Shown here: positions 23,719 to 34,482 of the stretch, one piece after another | How the letters are laid out: each line of letters begins with the position of its first letter | Numbering within the stretch: position 1 is the stretch's first letter | Source of the DNA: Puccinellia tenuiflora | Lineage: Eukaryota > Streptophyta > Magnoliopsida > Poales > Poaceae | Direction: 5' to 3' | Assembly: GCA_012064385.1 (NCBI GenBank) | Contig: QRDG01000139.1 | Coordinates: 527,106-591,105 of the forward strand | DNA: 64,000 bases | The notes under the pieces: model-generated | Databases searched by the model: none | Seen by the model: only the letters and a program-made list of their open reading frames with translations | What the model was told of the DNA's origin: nothing | Position numbers and translations under genes: made by a program

Positions 23719-24500
23719 TGCCGTCGGCGGGTTGAGGAGTGGGCGGCGAGTGGAGTGGAGTGAAGTGAAGCAGGGATGAGATTGCGGAGAGCGTGGAGTG
23801 AAGGGAATAATGGTCTCGTGGGACCGCTATAGCGTGTGCGTTGGGGATCCGAGGACCGCACGGTGAGCGGAGGAGACTCGAGAGAATCAGGGTGCCCAGC
23901 CCGTTGCGCAGCGGAGATTTTGGCTCTCAAGCTTTATCATGTCTGCTACCTAAAAAGAACGATTCATTCTATCGTACGATCGAGCGAAACGCTTCGTCAC
24001 ACTTCCCCTCCATCCTTCCTCGCGCCAGTCACGACGCGTCCCCTCCCCTCGCGATGCCACACCCCCTGCCCTCCCGCACCCCACCATCCTCTCTCTCCTA
24101 CCGCACCCCAGCTGCCCTCTTCTCCTCCCGCATCCAGTTGCCCTCCTCTCTCTTCCAGCGCCTCCTCACATCAGTCGCCGGATCCGCCCGTCACCGCCTC
24201 CACCGCGCGGATCCGGCCTTCACCGCCTCCCCCAGACCGGCCAGACCAGACGCCCTCCCCATATCGCAATCAAGATCCGCAACACGGAGGCGTTGCTCGA
24301 GTCATGGAGGCCTGGGTCTGGACCTTGCCGTACGGGACGACTCGCGCCACCACCACAACCTTCGGGGCCGACCTGCTTATCCTAGACGTGTGGTCCTGAT
24401 CCGGCGGGAGCACATTGCCCAAGCCGCTCGCCGCTGATGAAGGTCGACGTTTATGCAAAGATGTCCAGCGAGGGCGGCCTGACTCCGGTGGCGCGGATCA

Positions 24501-24869
24501 TGTTACAAACGATAGTAAAACAACGATGAAATTAAGCAAGATCAAACCAACGGGGAACACGAGATTTTAACGTGGAAAACCCTTCCAACAAGGAAGAGAA
24601 AAACCACGGGCGCCAGCCAGCAATACTTCACTATTTCGGGGTGAGGTTACAAACGCGCCAGGATTTACAATGTGTGGCTTATCTCCGGCGGCGGCTTACA
24701 AGACGTATTTATAGTGGTCCTGACCTAAACTAGGTCGGCATCAATCGGTGTCCTGGTCGATGGCACATACATACTGCAGCCTGTCCTGGAGACCGGCGAT
24801 GGGCCTCGCTTCGCTCCGTCGTTAGCCTTCTCACTTATAGAAACGGATTTGGATCACCATAAAATAACA
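24501..24869 (-). mobile_element. Small solo LTR, 369 bp, duplication GATCA
   Basis: Starts TGTTACAAACG and ends AAAATAACA, with GATCA at 24496-24500 and again at 24870-24874. The ACGTGGAAAACCC motif and a minus-strand TATA (CTATAAATA, about 24708-24716) are as in many plant LTRs. It belongs to the same family as 36099-36443. It contains a 34-bp inverted copy of nearby captured sequence at 24761-24794. Confidence 0.9.
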
Positions 24870-25230
24870 GATCAGACCATCTGAGGTTGTGTCGTATCCT
24901 GGTCGTCGAGTAGAATGCCAGATGGTAGTGCAAGCCCGACGGCGGCCATGAGCAACCCTCCTCTCATATGTGAGCCCACCTCCATGAGAGATTCTCAACT
25001 CCCAAATCCAATTCTCTGCCTTTGTGAGTTACTGTTATGTAAGATGGTTCAGATTAGGCATTTTGATACCCATGGTATGATTTCAAAATACTAGATCCTG
25101 CGTGATATTGGTCTCTTGGTAGGGCATGTTAGGGTGGTAGGGGACGTTGGAACAAACTCCTCTACTTGTTAGAATTCGAAATTGAACCCGAGGATAGAAC
25201 ATTAGTTGATGACATAACCTGATTCTTTTA

Positions 25231-25457
25231 GAAAGTTCACCGGATGCAAGTGGACTAATCGATGATCTTGGTCTCCAGGACAGGCTGCAGTATGTATGTG
25301 CCAATGATATCTTGGAATAACTAATCCCGTTAATCAATTGTGTTTGTATTGTATTGTTATCTGACAATTGCTCCAGTTAACTTGATAAGTTCAATGTCCG
25401 TTTCAGCCTAACTCCCAGCACAAGCATTACACTGTTACGGATGGAGCGCTAGCACTG
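25231..25457 (+). pseudogene. Protoporphyrinogen oxidase exon fragments
   Basis: The exon-like block 25231-25293 reads GLIDDLGLQDRLQY. It is followed by a GT-AG intron (25294-25406) and a block 25407-25457 reading PNSQHKHYTVTDGALAL. In plant protoporphyrinogen oxidase (the haem/chlorophyll pathway enzyme that oxidises protoporphyrinogen IX) these segments are consecutive in the FAD-enzyme N-terminal third. Splice signals are retained, so the copy came from DNA rather than mRNA. The remaining ~450 residues are absent. It is a fragment with no enzymatic capacity. Confidence 0.85.
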
Positions 25458-25918
25458 GTAAATAAATAGGTTCTTGATTCAGTCATGCATCTGGTACTAT
25501 ATTTTCTCATGTTTAACTCACTTCTGAATTTTTTCTCTATTCTTTTCTTATGGTGCCTCACTTCTGAATATTAGGTAGTACACATATTGTCCCTCTGCTT
25601 GACTTCTCTGAGGTAAGGCATCATCATCTGTTATTTTCCATGGAAAATCCCCAATAAAAAAATCGCATAAAAACACTTTAGGTACTATGTAGGTACTACT
25701 ATTTGATTGGATAAATCCTTTTTTCCTGCATATTACTTCTTAGAGTCTTTAAGGTGAATCTGTTGTGCAGATTTTCTTTATGTACCAAGTGAAAAAATCG
25801 TTGTGAAAGTTGTTCTGATATCTATTAATCTACATAGTTATTGTTACTATCGTCATACATTTTAGTATGATATCTTTCATGCTGCTTAATTACTTATTGC
25901 TGCACATGCTATTTTCAG

Positions 25919-26255
25919 CACACAAACTCTTTTCATTAGAGAGGCAATGTGTACAGAAGTTATGATAGGCAAGAACGATAGAGTTGAGGGTGTTCGAACT
26001 TTCTTCGGCATGGACTTTTACACACCATCTGTTTTACTTACCATAGGAACATTTATGAGTGGTAAATTTTGGGTTGGGAGGATATCAATGCCTGCAGGGC
26101 GAACTGGAGAGTCACTTCTCATGGACTTAACTGAAAAAATTGCAGCATAAGGGTTTGAAATTGACCGCTTATATGCTAGCATGCCATAAGAAAAGATCGC
26201 AAGATGGTTGGATTTTCTAGACTTGAAGCCCATCATGGTGATGAAGAGGTGTGTA
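25919..26255 (+). pseudogene. MnmG/GidA-like exon fragment
   Basis: After an acceptor (ATTTTCAG) the frame reads TLFIREAMCTEVMIGKND, VEGVRTFFGMDFYTPSVLL, GTFMSGKFWVGRISMPAGR and, after a stop near 26148, GFEIDRL. These correspond to the FAD/NAD-binding middle part of MnmG (GidA), the organellar enzyme that helps make 5-carboxymethylaminomethyl-uridine in tRNA. The copy has a stop, loses a segment, and shifts frame before the piece resembling FSGLEPQHGDEEV. It is a captured or decayed exon and not a gene. Confidence 0.85.
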
Positions 26256-27064
26256 GAACATGTAAACCTTGGGATTATATGTTCTATGTTATATGCATTT
26301 GAGTGTCTTAGGGCGGGGGTGATTTGCCACCGTGGCACAGTGTTAGTGAAAACTACAATATAATAATGTAATTTGGATTCTCAGATACGACAGTAAGCTT
26401 CTGAGATGAATTAGTTATTTTTGATTTCTCTCTTGGTTATTCTATGCTTAATGAAGTGTGGCTAAAGCTAAACAATCCCATCAAGTTCTTGAAAAAGAAG
26501 GCACACTAATTACTTGCTTTTCAAGCATGCTAATTACTTGCTGGCATAAGAAGATATTCTATTACTACCTTGGAGAGCAAGAGACCGATCGATGCCTAGA
26601 TAGACTGTGAGATCTGCATGGAGCTGAACAAGAGATGGTAGCCACGCTAATGCTTGTTGGGAGTAAGTAGTAACTGTTCTGATCTCAGAAGTCCCAAAGG
26701 ATGGTGCTAATGCTTGTGAAAGTTCAGTTCAGTTGAATTATAGCTTGTAAGATTTTTTATCCTAATGTTTTTTGCACAATTTTTTTTTGCTGAGCTTACT
26801 ATTAGTTCCTTGTACTACAATAAATACTAGATTGGTCCTCATATATTTCTTATCTCTGTAGTTCGACGCCTTAACATTCAAAAGACAACTTTGTATAAGA
26901 AAACTCAGTTTTGCTATTACATCAATATATGTCAAAATGAAACTACGAAAATCTAATGTTTGGGTCACATCGCTTGCTGAATAAAGACTACTTCCGACGG
27001 CGCTCGACCGGGAAGTCGAGGACAGCAGTCGAACCGCAAGCAAAGGAGCCACGATATATGTTGA
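26256..27064. other. AT-rich spacer, nothing recognised
   Basis: Interior of the putative Helitron-like segment, with no recognisable exons or repeat ends. Confidence 0.3.
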
Positions 27065-27225
27065 ACCGTGACGCGAGATCTAGAGGTCGCCAACCTCCAA
27101 GCAATCCACCTCCATTACCACATGTGTGAAGCCTCGCAACTGTGCGAAGATTACGCCCTCCCTCAGTGCCAAGGCCTCGATGATTAATGGATCGGTAACA
27201 CCAGCAAATGGCTTACACCATGTAC
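27065..27225 (-). pseudogene. Retroelement-type RNase H (RVT_3) fragment
   Basis: The minus strand reads DPLIIEALALREGVIFAQLR then GFTHVVMEVDCLEV, the core of the RNase H-like domain that ends many plant LINE ORF2 proteins. It is short and without flanking RT. Confidence 0.7.
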
Positions 27226-27914
27226 CCAAGAAGGAATTGTGCGATCGGGCTATTTCCCTTTTTTAGAATACAGATTCAAAATTTATACTCACAAGAATTC
27301 GACTTGCATTAGTTGATATCTTTGTTGCACATGCATGTTTTTACTAATAATTCTAATTGGAATCTAGGCTCTTAATGAAGCACTTCATTTTTTCCCCATC
27401 AACCGTTCTATGCAAGTGTCTTTGCATTTATGATGTCCTAACACCACTCCCGATGTACCATTTTATTGAACAAAATTGTAGAGTAATTGGTGTGAAGGGA
27501 TTTTGGGCTAAAAAATAAATGTGTTTGTATGTTCCTATCACTTTTATGCATTCAAGAAGCTATATATTGTTTGGACTTGTTTATTTTCTATAAATTATTT
27601 ACATTTATATACCATGAACTCTTAGGACCCATTAAAGTAGCCCAAACAAGAGATGCATGAATAAACTTGAGCACTTATTTCGTAATTTACTTTGATGTGA
27701 CCCCAACTATTCATTTCGATTTAAAAGCTAATCTCCAAGAAGATTGTGAGATTTATTTCATCTGATTTTGGTTATTGTTATTTTGAGGGAACATAACTTA
27801 GTAATATGATCTGATACTCACTGGGACGAATTAATTACAATGTGCTTGGGAAGATGAGGAGAAGATGAACATGGAGTTGGTGATGGATGTGGCGTTTATG
27901 GCGAAGACAACAAT

Positions 27915-28115
27915 GTGGCGGAGATCAAGACCATCAATAACCCCTTGGGCCCACTCGACATCGCCGCCTCCACCAATATCAACAACAATGAACCGTTAAC
28001 GAGGCAGTTGCTAGAGCTATGGACTCCGCTCGAGAAGAAAAACACACAGCTGATCGAGACACTCAACGAGGATGAGAAGGATGAGAAAGACGACCACAGG
28101 AGGAAGCAGAAATGA
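27915..28115 (+). CDS. Short open frame, possibly a captured exon
   Basis: A 66-residue frame (MAEIKTINNPLGPLDIAAST...) ending in a charged, Lys/Asp/Glu-rich tail lies just inside the proposed Helitron 3' end. The family is not recognised. It may be part of a captured gene or chance. Confidence 0.2.
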   Translation: MAEIKTINNPLGPLDIAASTNINNNEPLTRQLLELWTPLEKKNTQLIETLNEDEKDEKDDHRRKQK

Positions 28116-28207
28116 CATCCACGACCATGAGAGACAGACGATAATACCATGTGATATGCATGAGGATTGTAGATACGATTAGTGTCGAAGCACTAAAATA
28201 TTGGTAT

Positions 28208-28235
28208 CCCGTTGCAACGCACGGACATTTAGCTA
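28208..28235 (+). other. Helitron-type 3' hairpin and terminus (putative)
   Basis: CCCGTTGCAACGCACGGAC contains a CCCGT/ACGG(A) stem with a short loop and is followed after about nine bases by GCTA and T. The stem has one decayed pair and the terminal R is missing, so it is an eroded example at best. Confidence 0.45.
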
Positions 28236-28547
28236 TTTTACATAAATGTAAAAATCATATGTACTAGTAGTAGTTTTAAAATTTTGAATTTTTCATACAT
28301 GTTGTTCATGATGTAGCACATAAACGTGCAAATCTCAATTTAAACAAAATCTTTTTAGAAATAGGGGTTTCCCGTTCCATTCTCCGTTGAATGAAACTGC
28401 GCAAAACAGCGCGACGATCAGGTTTTACAGCCTCCGTAGACAGGACCAGGTTTTCTCATCAACTTAGCTGGGGAATCTCTCAAACTACACTTATTACATC
28501 TCAAAAGCTAGCATCCAGCAACTGAAGCCCAAGTAGAATATCAAGGT

Positions 28548-28891
28548 TGTTAGATACCTCTACCAACCAACTATCCCAAAAGACCGATCTGATAGGAAGT
28601 GGTGGTATAATATACTTAACACACTTCACAACACCCCCTCTCACGTGTGACGGGAGAAGAGAAAGTCAACACGTGAATAGAAGAAGAGCACACCGAAACA
28701 TCGGTGGCTAAAAGCTCCCCTCCAGCCCTCTTTCGAGCGGAGAAATAATTGGGAGAAAAACGCCGGGGGTAGGACTCGAACCTGAGACCTTAGGCTCTGA
28801 TACCATGTTAGATACCTCTACCAACCAACTATCCCAAAAGACCGATCTGATAGGAAGTGGTGGTATAATATACTTAACACACTTCACAACA
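28548..28891 (-). mobile_element. TRIM element, 344 bp, identical 86-bp LTRs
   Basis: Two identical 86-bp direct repeats (28548-28633 and 28806-28891) run from TGTTAGATACC to CTTCACAACA. They are flanked by AAGGT at 28543-28547 and 28892-28896. On the minus strand the right repeat is followed at once by TGGTATCAGAGCC (28793-28805), the initiator-Met tRNA primer site. A purine tract (GTGAGAGGGGG) precedes the left repeat. So it is a complete terminal-repeat retrotransposon in miniature. It codes for nothing and needs an autonomous partner. LTR identity points to a recent insertion. Confidence 0.95.
28793..28805 (-). other. TRIM primer-binding site
   Basis: Minus-strand TGGTATCAGAGCC directly abuts the LTR at 28806. 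It is complementary to the initiator methionine tRNA 3' end as used by Copia and TRIM elements. Confidence 0.9.
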
Positions 28892-28896
28892 AAGGT

Positions 28897-29988
28897 GAGA
28901 TCGCCCAGTTGATGTAGGTAGCAAGGTTGCGACTCGACGACGTTCGTTATCGGTCAGTGAAGGTGAGAGGAGCTTGGGGTCCAGGCGATTCTCAGCAGCT
29001 CGCCACGGATACGCTCCAGGAATCTGATGCCATGATCCAAGAGAGCTGGAGTTTTGCACAGCGGCCGCCAACGGGTAAGCATCTTGATCATCTCCGTCCA
29101 GCCCTCGTGCTTGAGTGTGCTGCCTGAAGGAAAAAAATCAAATTGCGAACATTCCATAAGCTCCATAACATTCAATTTGAATTTTTTTTATATACAAAAG
29201 TACAAAAATTGATAAATGCGTGATCTGAGTATACACACACATTCAAATCTTTAAAATATACAAGATTTTTTCATTGTGTAGTTCATAATATAAAGAATTT
29301 ACATTGTGATTTTGCATACTTGTAGGATTCAATCATTGACTACATCCACAGAAAGAAATATTTAGATGTTTTCAAAAAAGTTGTACATATATTTTTTAGG
29401 TTGTCTACAATAAAGGGGTCAGCAGAGCGAAAGTGACTTTTTAGCCCGTTGCTCCGCTTCTACTGTGCCAATAACTTCAACAAAAATATGAAGAACCATC
29501 AATATCAACTGCGATTGAAGACGGAGAAGTTGTCACGGAGACAACCAAAAATAGTTCCACGCAAAGGAGAAGCTCAAAAAATAGGACCAAAATCTATTGA
29601 AGAGATACAAAAGAGAATTTGTGCTAACGTAGATGCTTGAGAATTAAAAGAAAAATCAATTATTGTTGGATATTAAAATAAGAGACCAGTGCTCCAACTG
29701 AAGGCGTTAAAACATGGGTCGGGGCCAAGTTGATTTGTGCGGGGACAAAAAGAGAGCATCAGACATCTAATCAAGCGTCGACGCCAACCCAATTCCTAGA
29801 TTTGACGGGGAATTACATATAACAGCGACGATTAGGAACCTAGCGTCTGGTTAAGCGTCTCCCACTGTACATGTCCTAATATTATGCTACGCACACCTAT
29901 ATATTTAGGTATTTGTCAGCTAGTTGCTGTCTTTTTTCATAAGCATTGCATTCCAAAGCAGTCACAGGATTCCTAAACCATAGCTGTA
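28897..29988. other. Unresolved repeat-like spacer
   Basis: Sequence around the TRIM (28360-29130) resembles the antisense 3' end of a retroposon (CCCGTTCCATTCTCC; a minus-strand frame reads WRPLCKTPALLDHGIRFLER). From 29200 to the gap it is AT-rich with no gene recognised. Confidence 0.3.
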
Positions 29989-30966
29989 NNNNNNNNNNNN
30001 NNNNNNNNNNNNNNNNNNNNNNNNNNNNNNNNNNNNNNNNNNNNNNNNNNNNNNNNNNNNNNNNNNNNNNNNNNNNNNNNNNNNNNNNNNNNNNNNNNNN
30101 NNNNNNNNNNNNNNNNNNNNNNNNNNNNNNNNNNNNNNNNNNNNNNNNNNNNNNNNNNNNNNNNNNNNNNNNNNNNNNNNNNNNNNNNNNNNNNNNNNNN
30201 NNNNNNNNNNNNNNNNNNNNNNNNNNNNNNNNNNNNNNNNNNNNNNNNNNNNNNNNNNNNNNNNNNNNNNNNNNNNNNNNNNNNNNNNNNNNNNNNNNNN
30301 NNNNNNNNNNNNNNNNNNNNNNNNNNNNNNNNNNNNNNNNNNNNNNNNNNNNNNNNNNNNNNNNNNNNNNNNNNNNNNNNNNNNNNNNNNNNNNNNNNNN
30401 NNNNNNNNNNNNNNNNNNNNNNNNNNNNNNNNNNNNNNNNNNNNNNNNNNNNNNNNNNNNNNNNNNNNNNNNNNNNNNNNNNNNNNNNNNNNNNNNNNNN
30501 NNNNNNNNNNNNNNNNNNNNNNNNNNNNNNNNNNNNNNNNNNNNNNNNNNNNNNNNNNNNNNNNNNNNNNNNNNNNNNNNNNNNNNNNNNNNNNNNNNNN
30601 NNNNNNNNNNNNNNNNNNNNNNNNNNNNNNNNNNNNNNNNNNNNNNNNNNNNNNNNNNNNNNNNNNNNNNNNNNNNNNNNNNNNNNNNNNNNNNNNNNNN
30701 NNNNNNNNNNNNNNNNNNNNNNNNNNNNNNNNNNNNNNNNNNNNNNNNNNNNNNNNNNNNNNNNNNNNNNNNNNNNNNNNNNNNNNNNNNNNNNNNNNNN
30801 NNNNNNNNNNNNNNNNNNNNNNNNNNNNNNNNNNNNNNNNNNNNNNNNNNNNNNNNNNNNNNNNNNNNNNNNNNNNNNNNNNNNNNNNNNNNNNNNNNNN
30901 NNNNNNNNNNNNNNNNNNNNNNNNNNNNNNNNNNNNNNNNNNNNNNNNNNNNNNNNNNNNNNNNNN
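29989..30966. other. Assembly gap (978 N)
   Basis: A run of N. Open frames computed across it are artefacts. The missing 3' exons of the ALB3-like gene could lie here. Confidence 1.
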
Positions 30967-31049
30967 TAGACCTCATTCTGCAGTAACATTATGCACGCAG
31001 ATAAAAAATCTGCAGATCATAGAATAAATTTTGTACACAACACAACAAT

Positions 31050-31529
31050 GTTGAAATGAAATACTACCTGGATCATAACATTGCAATGGCACGGCTTTGC
31101 TCAGAGATGCTGGGATTTCACCAAGGTGACATGGATTCTTGGTCACTCCATTTCAGATTCTTTCAACAAAAATATAGATACTGTCCAGGGGGGGCTGTTT
31201 TTTGGAGTTTGCTATTTGTGCTACATGGAATATTTTGAAGGAGCGCAATGGTTTCATTTTTTAGCAGAAAAATCCTATCTTTGGGCGCTGGAAGTACTGT
31301 TTGTAAGAGATTTACAATTGATTTTGCATCGCATCAAGCCGCAGAAGAGACAGAGTATTAGAACTTGGATTGATTCCCTCTAGCTCTTAGGGTGGGTCCT
31401 CCCAACCTTAGGGCTTTTTTTTTTCTTTTTAAAAATATGGCTTGACTGGCGTATTTGTTTCCCTCTGTACATATATATAAAAAATACACTGGGGGTTTCC
31501 CCTATGATTTCCTAGGTCAAAAAAAAAAT
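31050..31529 (+). mobile_element. 5'-truncated LINE tail with poly-A
   Basis: The plus strand reads WDFTKVTWILGHSISDSFNK and YLCYMEYFEGAQWFHFLAEK, resembling the Trp/Asn/Glu-Arg-rich end of plant LINE ORF2 (zinc-binding RVT region). It is followed by a 3' untranslated part with ATATATATAAAAAATACACTGGGGG and a poly-A run at about 31519-31528. It lies just downstream (on the plus strand) of the gap and beside the last readable exon of the ALB3-like gene. Confidence 0.7.
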
Positions 31530-32268
31530 CAACATGATCCTTAACCCTATAGATCATTAGATTGCATTTAAGTCAGAGGTGATAGCTAAACTGCATATTG
31601 TGTGATTCGTATGTGCAACAGTACTAATGCACAACAATAAATCTAGTGTTACTTGACCCTATGATGAAGGAACAAAGCTGGACCTACAATGGAGTTATTA
31701 AGTTGTATGTGATTTACCGTAAATGGGAAAAGCCAAGATATCCTTGGCCACTTTGTCGAGCAGCAATTGTTGTTGGACCAGCCAAGAAGGTATCCAAAAA
31801 AATCCTTCATTAAGAAGTCCCTTGAAGATGGACACATTAAGTGATAGAGAAGTTTAGTGTTAGACAAGAAGAAGAATGACCAAATGATGAATGTTTAACA
31901 ATATCAACCTCATTAGCTACATTGGAGAGAGCTCTGTATAGACCAATCCAGACTGGTATTGTCACAAGAGTAGGCAAGCACCCTGGTGTAGAAAAATGCC
32001 AAAGGAAGCTGCATGTAATCAACAAAACAGGAAAATAACTCAATAGAAAAGGTAACAACTAGCAATAGATCAAGAAAGGTTGAGACCCAACTAAACCAGT
32101 CCTACTATGAGCATCGAGATTCGAGGGGCTACCTGCAAGTGGATCAACACCGGATAACTTATATAAACGAGCAGTTTCCAGTTGTATCTTTTCCTGGAAA
32201 ATAAATAAATAACTTGAGACATTAGTGTGTTCAGTAGTATTCCAAATCTATTATAATGTACTTTGTAA

Positions 32269-32405
32269 CTCCATTGCTTTTATCAACCAAGTGACAACTG
32301 CGTTTTTCAGTAGGCCATTTGTTTACATGCATTTTATCAACTCCATTGCATTTTATCAACCAAGTGACAACTGCATTTTTAGTAGGCCATTTGTTTGCAT
32401 TTTAT
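32269..32405. repeat. 72-bp tandem duplication in ALB3-like intron
   Basis: Units start CTCCATTGC(A)TTTTATCAAC at 32269 and 32341 and are closely similar through AGTAGGCCATTTGTTT. Confidence 0.85.
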
Positions 32406-34119
32406 CTGATATATGCACTTGGGAATAATTACCATTTGTTTTTGAAGACATTTTGGATAATACCTCAATTAGCTGCATGCCCTAATTTGGAATGAGTTAA
32501 CCCTACATCAGAATTCAATCACGAGGCTTTCCCACGAATCATCTTAATAGCTCTATGAGGAAATACAAAATATTTAGATGAGAAATGTGTCTTTCATTTG
32601 ATGTGGACGGTGGACCACAATGTGTAATGCATATATTGATGAGAAACAGTTGCTATGTTTATCATGTCAATGGTCTGCTATGTGCATTGAAGAATTCAAT
32701 TTTAGAACATTGTGCATTATTTCAATAAAGTTACATGTGATGTGAGGCAGTTTCTATGCAGAACATACCTGATTCCCAGCATAACGTTCTTGAATAGCTT
32801 TCACTTGAGGTTGAAGTGACCTCATTGAAAGTGCAGACTCAACCTATATGGAACAAACAAAATGTGAGTTTCACTGTTGGAAAGAAGAATATCAGACAAC
32901 TATTATGCACTTATTTTTAGCATCAAGTAAAATCTGACTCTAGCTTGTAATGTAAGCAATGTACATGAAACTGTAAATCTCTTGCAACGGAAGATCACAT
33001 TTCAAGAATTGTTACAATGATGAAAACAATGATACTAAGAGACGGTAAGTGCAAATCCCATCCCAGCACTTACCCAAATACAGTATCAGGCCCATTGGTA
33101 TACGAGTAATGAGTGCATGATTATCATAATTTACAAGCATACAAATTGCATAATGGAAGTTCCATGCAGGAATGTGACAGCGCGTGCTTTTATATCTTCA
33201 TTTATTACTAGTAGGTAATGCTTGAATGCAATAATAAATTCAGAAATCAGAAGGCTTAATGTCAGCAATTGTTTTGGGCCAGAAGTTCTTTCCCAGGTGA
33301 AACACGTGTGATTCACATTGTACTGGTCAAACAGATCCCACATTAAAGTTTCTGTCACACAGTACAATTCATGTATTGATCACTAGTTCAGCTGAGAGGG
33401 ACCTGCAAGGAAGCACCATCTAATAGGATATGCTTTAAACCAGAACTAGTAGAAGCACAAAAGAAAACAGTGTTGAATGCCAGATATGCATCCTGCGTCA
33501 TGTATTGACGAATACCAAGATTATCTGGTTGAGCTGTAGATCCTTCAAAAGTTAGGTGATGGTGAACGTACTAATTTCCAATGCGTGTTGAGTAGAAGTG
33601 CAGACGTATCACATATGGAGAATATATATCTTATAAAAACGAACAAAGATCTGCCACAATGACACTTTTTAGTAGTAATACCCTTGTACGAGTAACTTTT
33701 AATCATGTCCCGACAAAACAGTGAGTATCCATCACCGCCTTAATCTTAATTTGAATAAAATGCACTGCAATTTAAATTCAGTTATATCATAGACATAGTA
33801 AAAAGGCAGATAGATTTACCTGCTTCTTTGTGAGAGGAAAAGTGGCCCCCTTAATAAGAACTGTTAGGAGGATGATGGCAAAACCATATGGATAAGGAAT
33901 ATGTAAAGTCGATAGACCACCTTTCAGAACCTGGCAATGGGAGAAACATTTATATTACCTAAAACTGTGTTCAAGACTTCAAGCAGGACACAAACATACC
34001 ACAAAAAGCATCACTATTCACTGTTTTGTCTTCCTAAAGTCAATGAGACTGTTGCAGCAGTATATACTGGTAAGAAGACACATCGAATTTGATCCTTCCA
34101 TGAAAACATGCAAGGATAT

Positions 34120-34482
34120 CGCTCATTAGTCGTTATTATGCAAATTAGAGAACTAGGTGGTGGTTGGTCGATTTGGGGTTAAACCCCAACTCCCGAAGAC
34201 CATCTCTCCCATTGTCAGCACATTAGCTACATTTGAGTCATAGCGAAAATACATAGGTAGTACCAGCTCATGCAACTGATACCATACGAAAACTTAAGTA
34301 AACATGCAAAAACAATGAAATGAACTTATATTTTACATAATTCTCTTTAGCCCACTAAGTAAAAAACGTACACTGGGCGCTTCAACAAGTATATATTACT
34401 CGCTTAGTCGATATTGTGAAGATTAGCGAACTAGCTGGTCGATTTGGGGGTTTAACCCCAACTCCCGAGTCCAGAAGACCAC
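34120..34482. repeat. Imperfect direct repeat in ALB3-like intron 1
   Basis: Two roughly 83-bp related stretches, at about 34120-34204 and 34400-34482, both end GGTCGATTTGGGG...AACCCCAACTCCCGA. Each contains a GGGGTT/AACCCC-type hairpin. Confidence 0.75.

Larger units (their letters stand above)
23937..28235 (+). mobile_element. Helitron-like segment with captured exons (putative)
   Basis: The right end carries CCCGTTGCAACGCACGG (stem CCCGT/ACGGa-type, 28208-28225), followed by CATTTAGCTA and then T. This is the hairpin-plus-CTRR-like arrangement of grass Helitron 3' ends, although the final base is not a clean CTRR. The left end is proposed at TCATGTCTGCTACCTAAAAA after an A, which is inference. 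Inside are exon pieces of two unrelated genes (25231-25457 and 25919-26255), a 369-bp solo LTR, a retroelement RNase H piece and a short open frame at 27915-28115. Multiple gene-fragment capture is typical of Helitrons. No Rep/helicase is present, so it would be non-autonomous. Confidence 0.4.

Noticed and set aside
23836..24437. Overlapping frames of 187 and 198 residues upstream of the Ole e 1 gene
   Set aside because: GC-rich, Ser/Pro/Arg-rich, open in two frames at once and crossing the proposed Helitron left end; might include a captured first exon but no family is seen.
28770..28805. tRNA-like segment (GGTTCGAGTCC with TGGTATCAGAGCC)
   Set aside because: It is the primer site and adjacent interior of the TRIM; no cloverleaf was found.
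29897..30989. Three long open frames across the N run
   Set aside because: They exist only because N was translated as X; the gap has no readable sequence.
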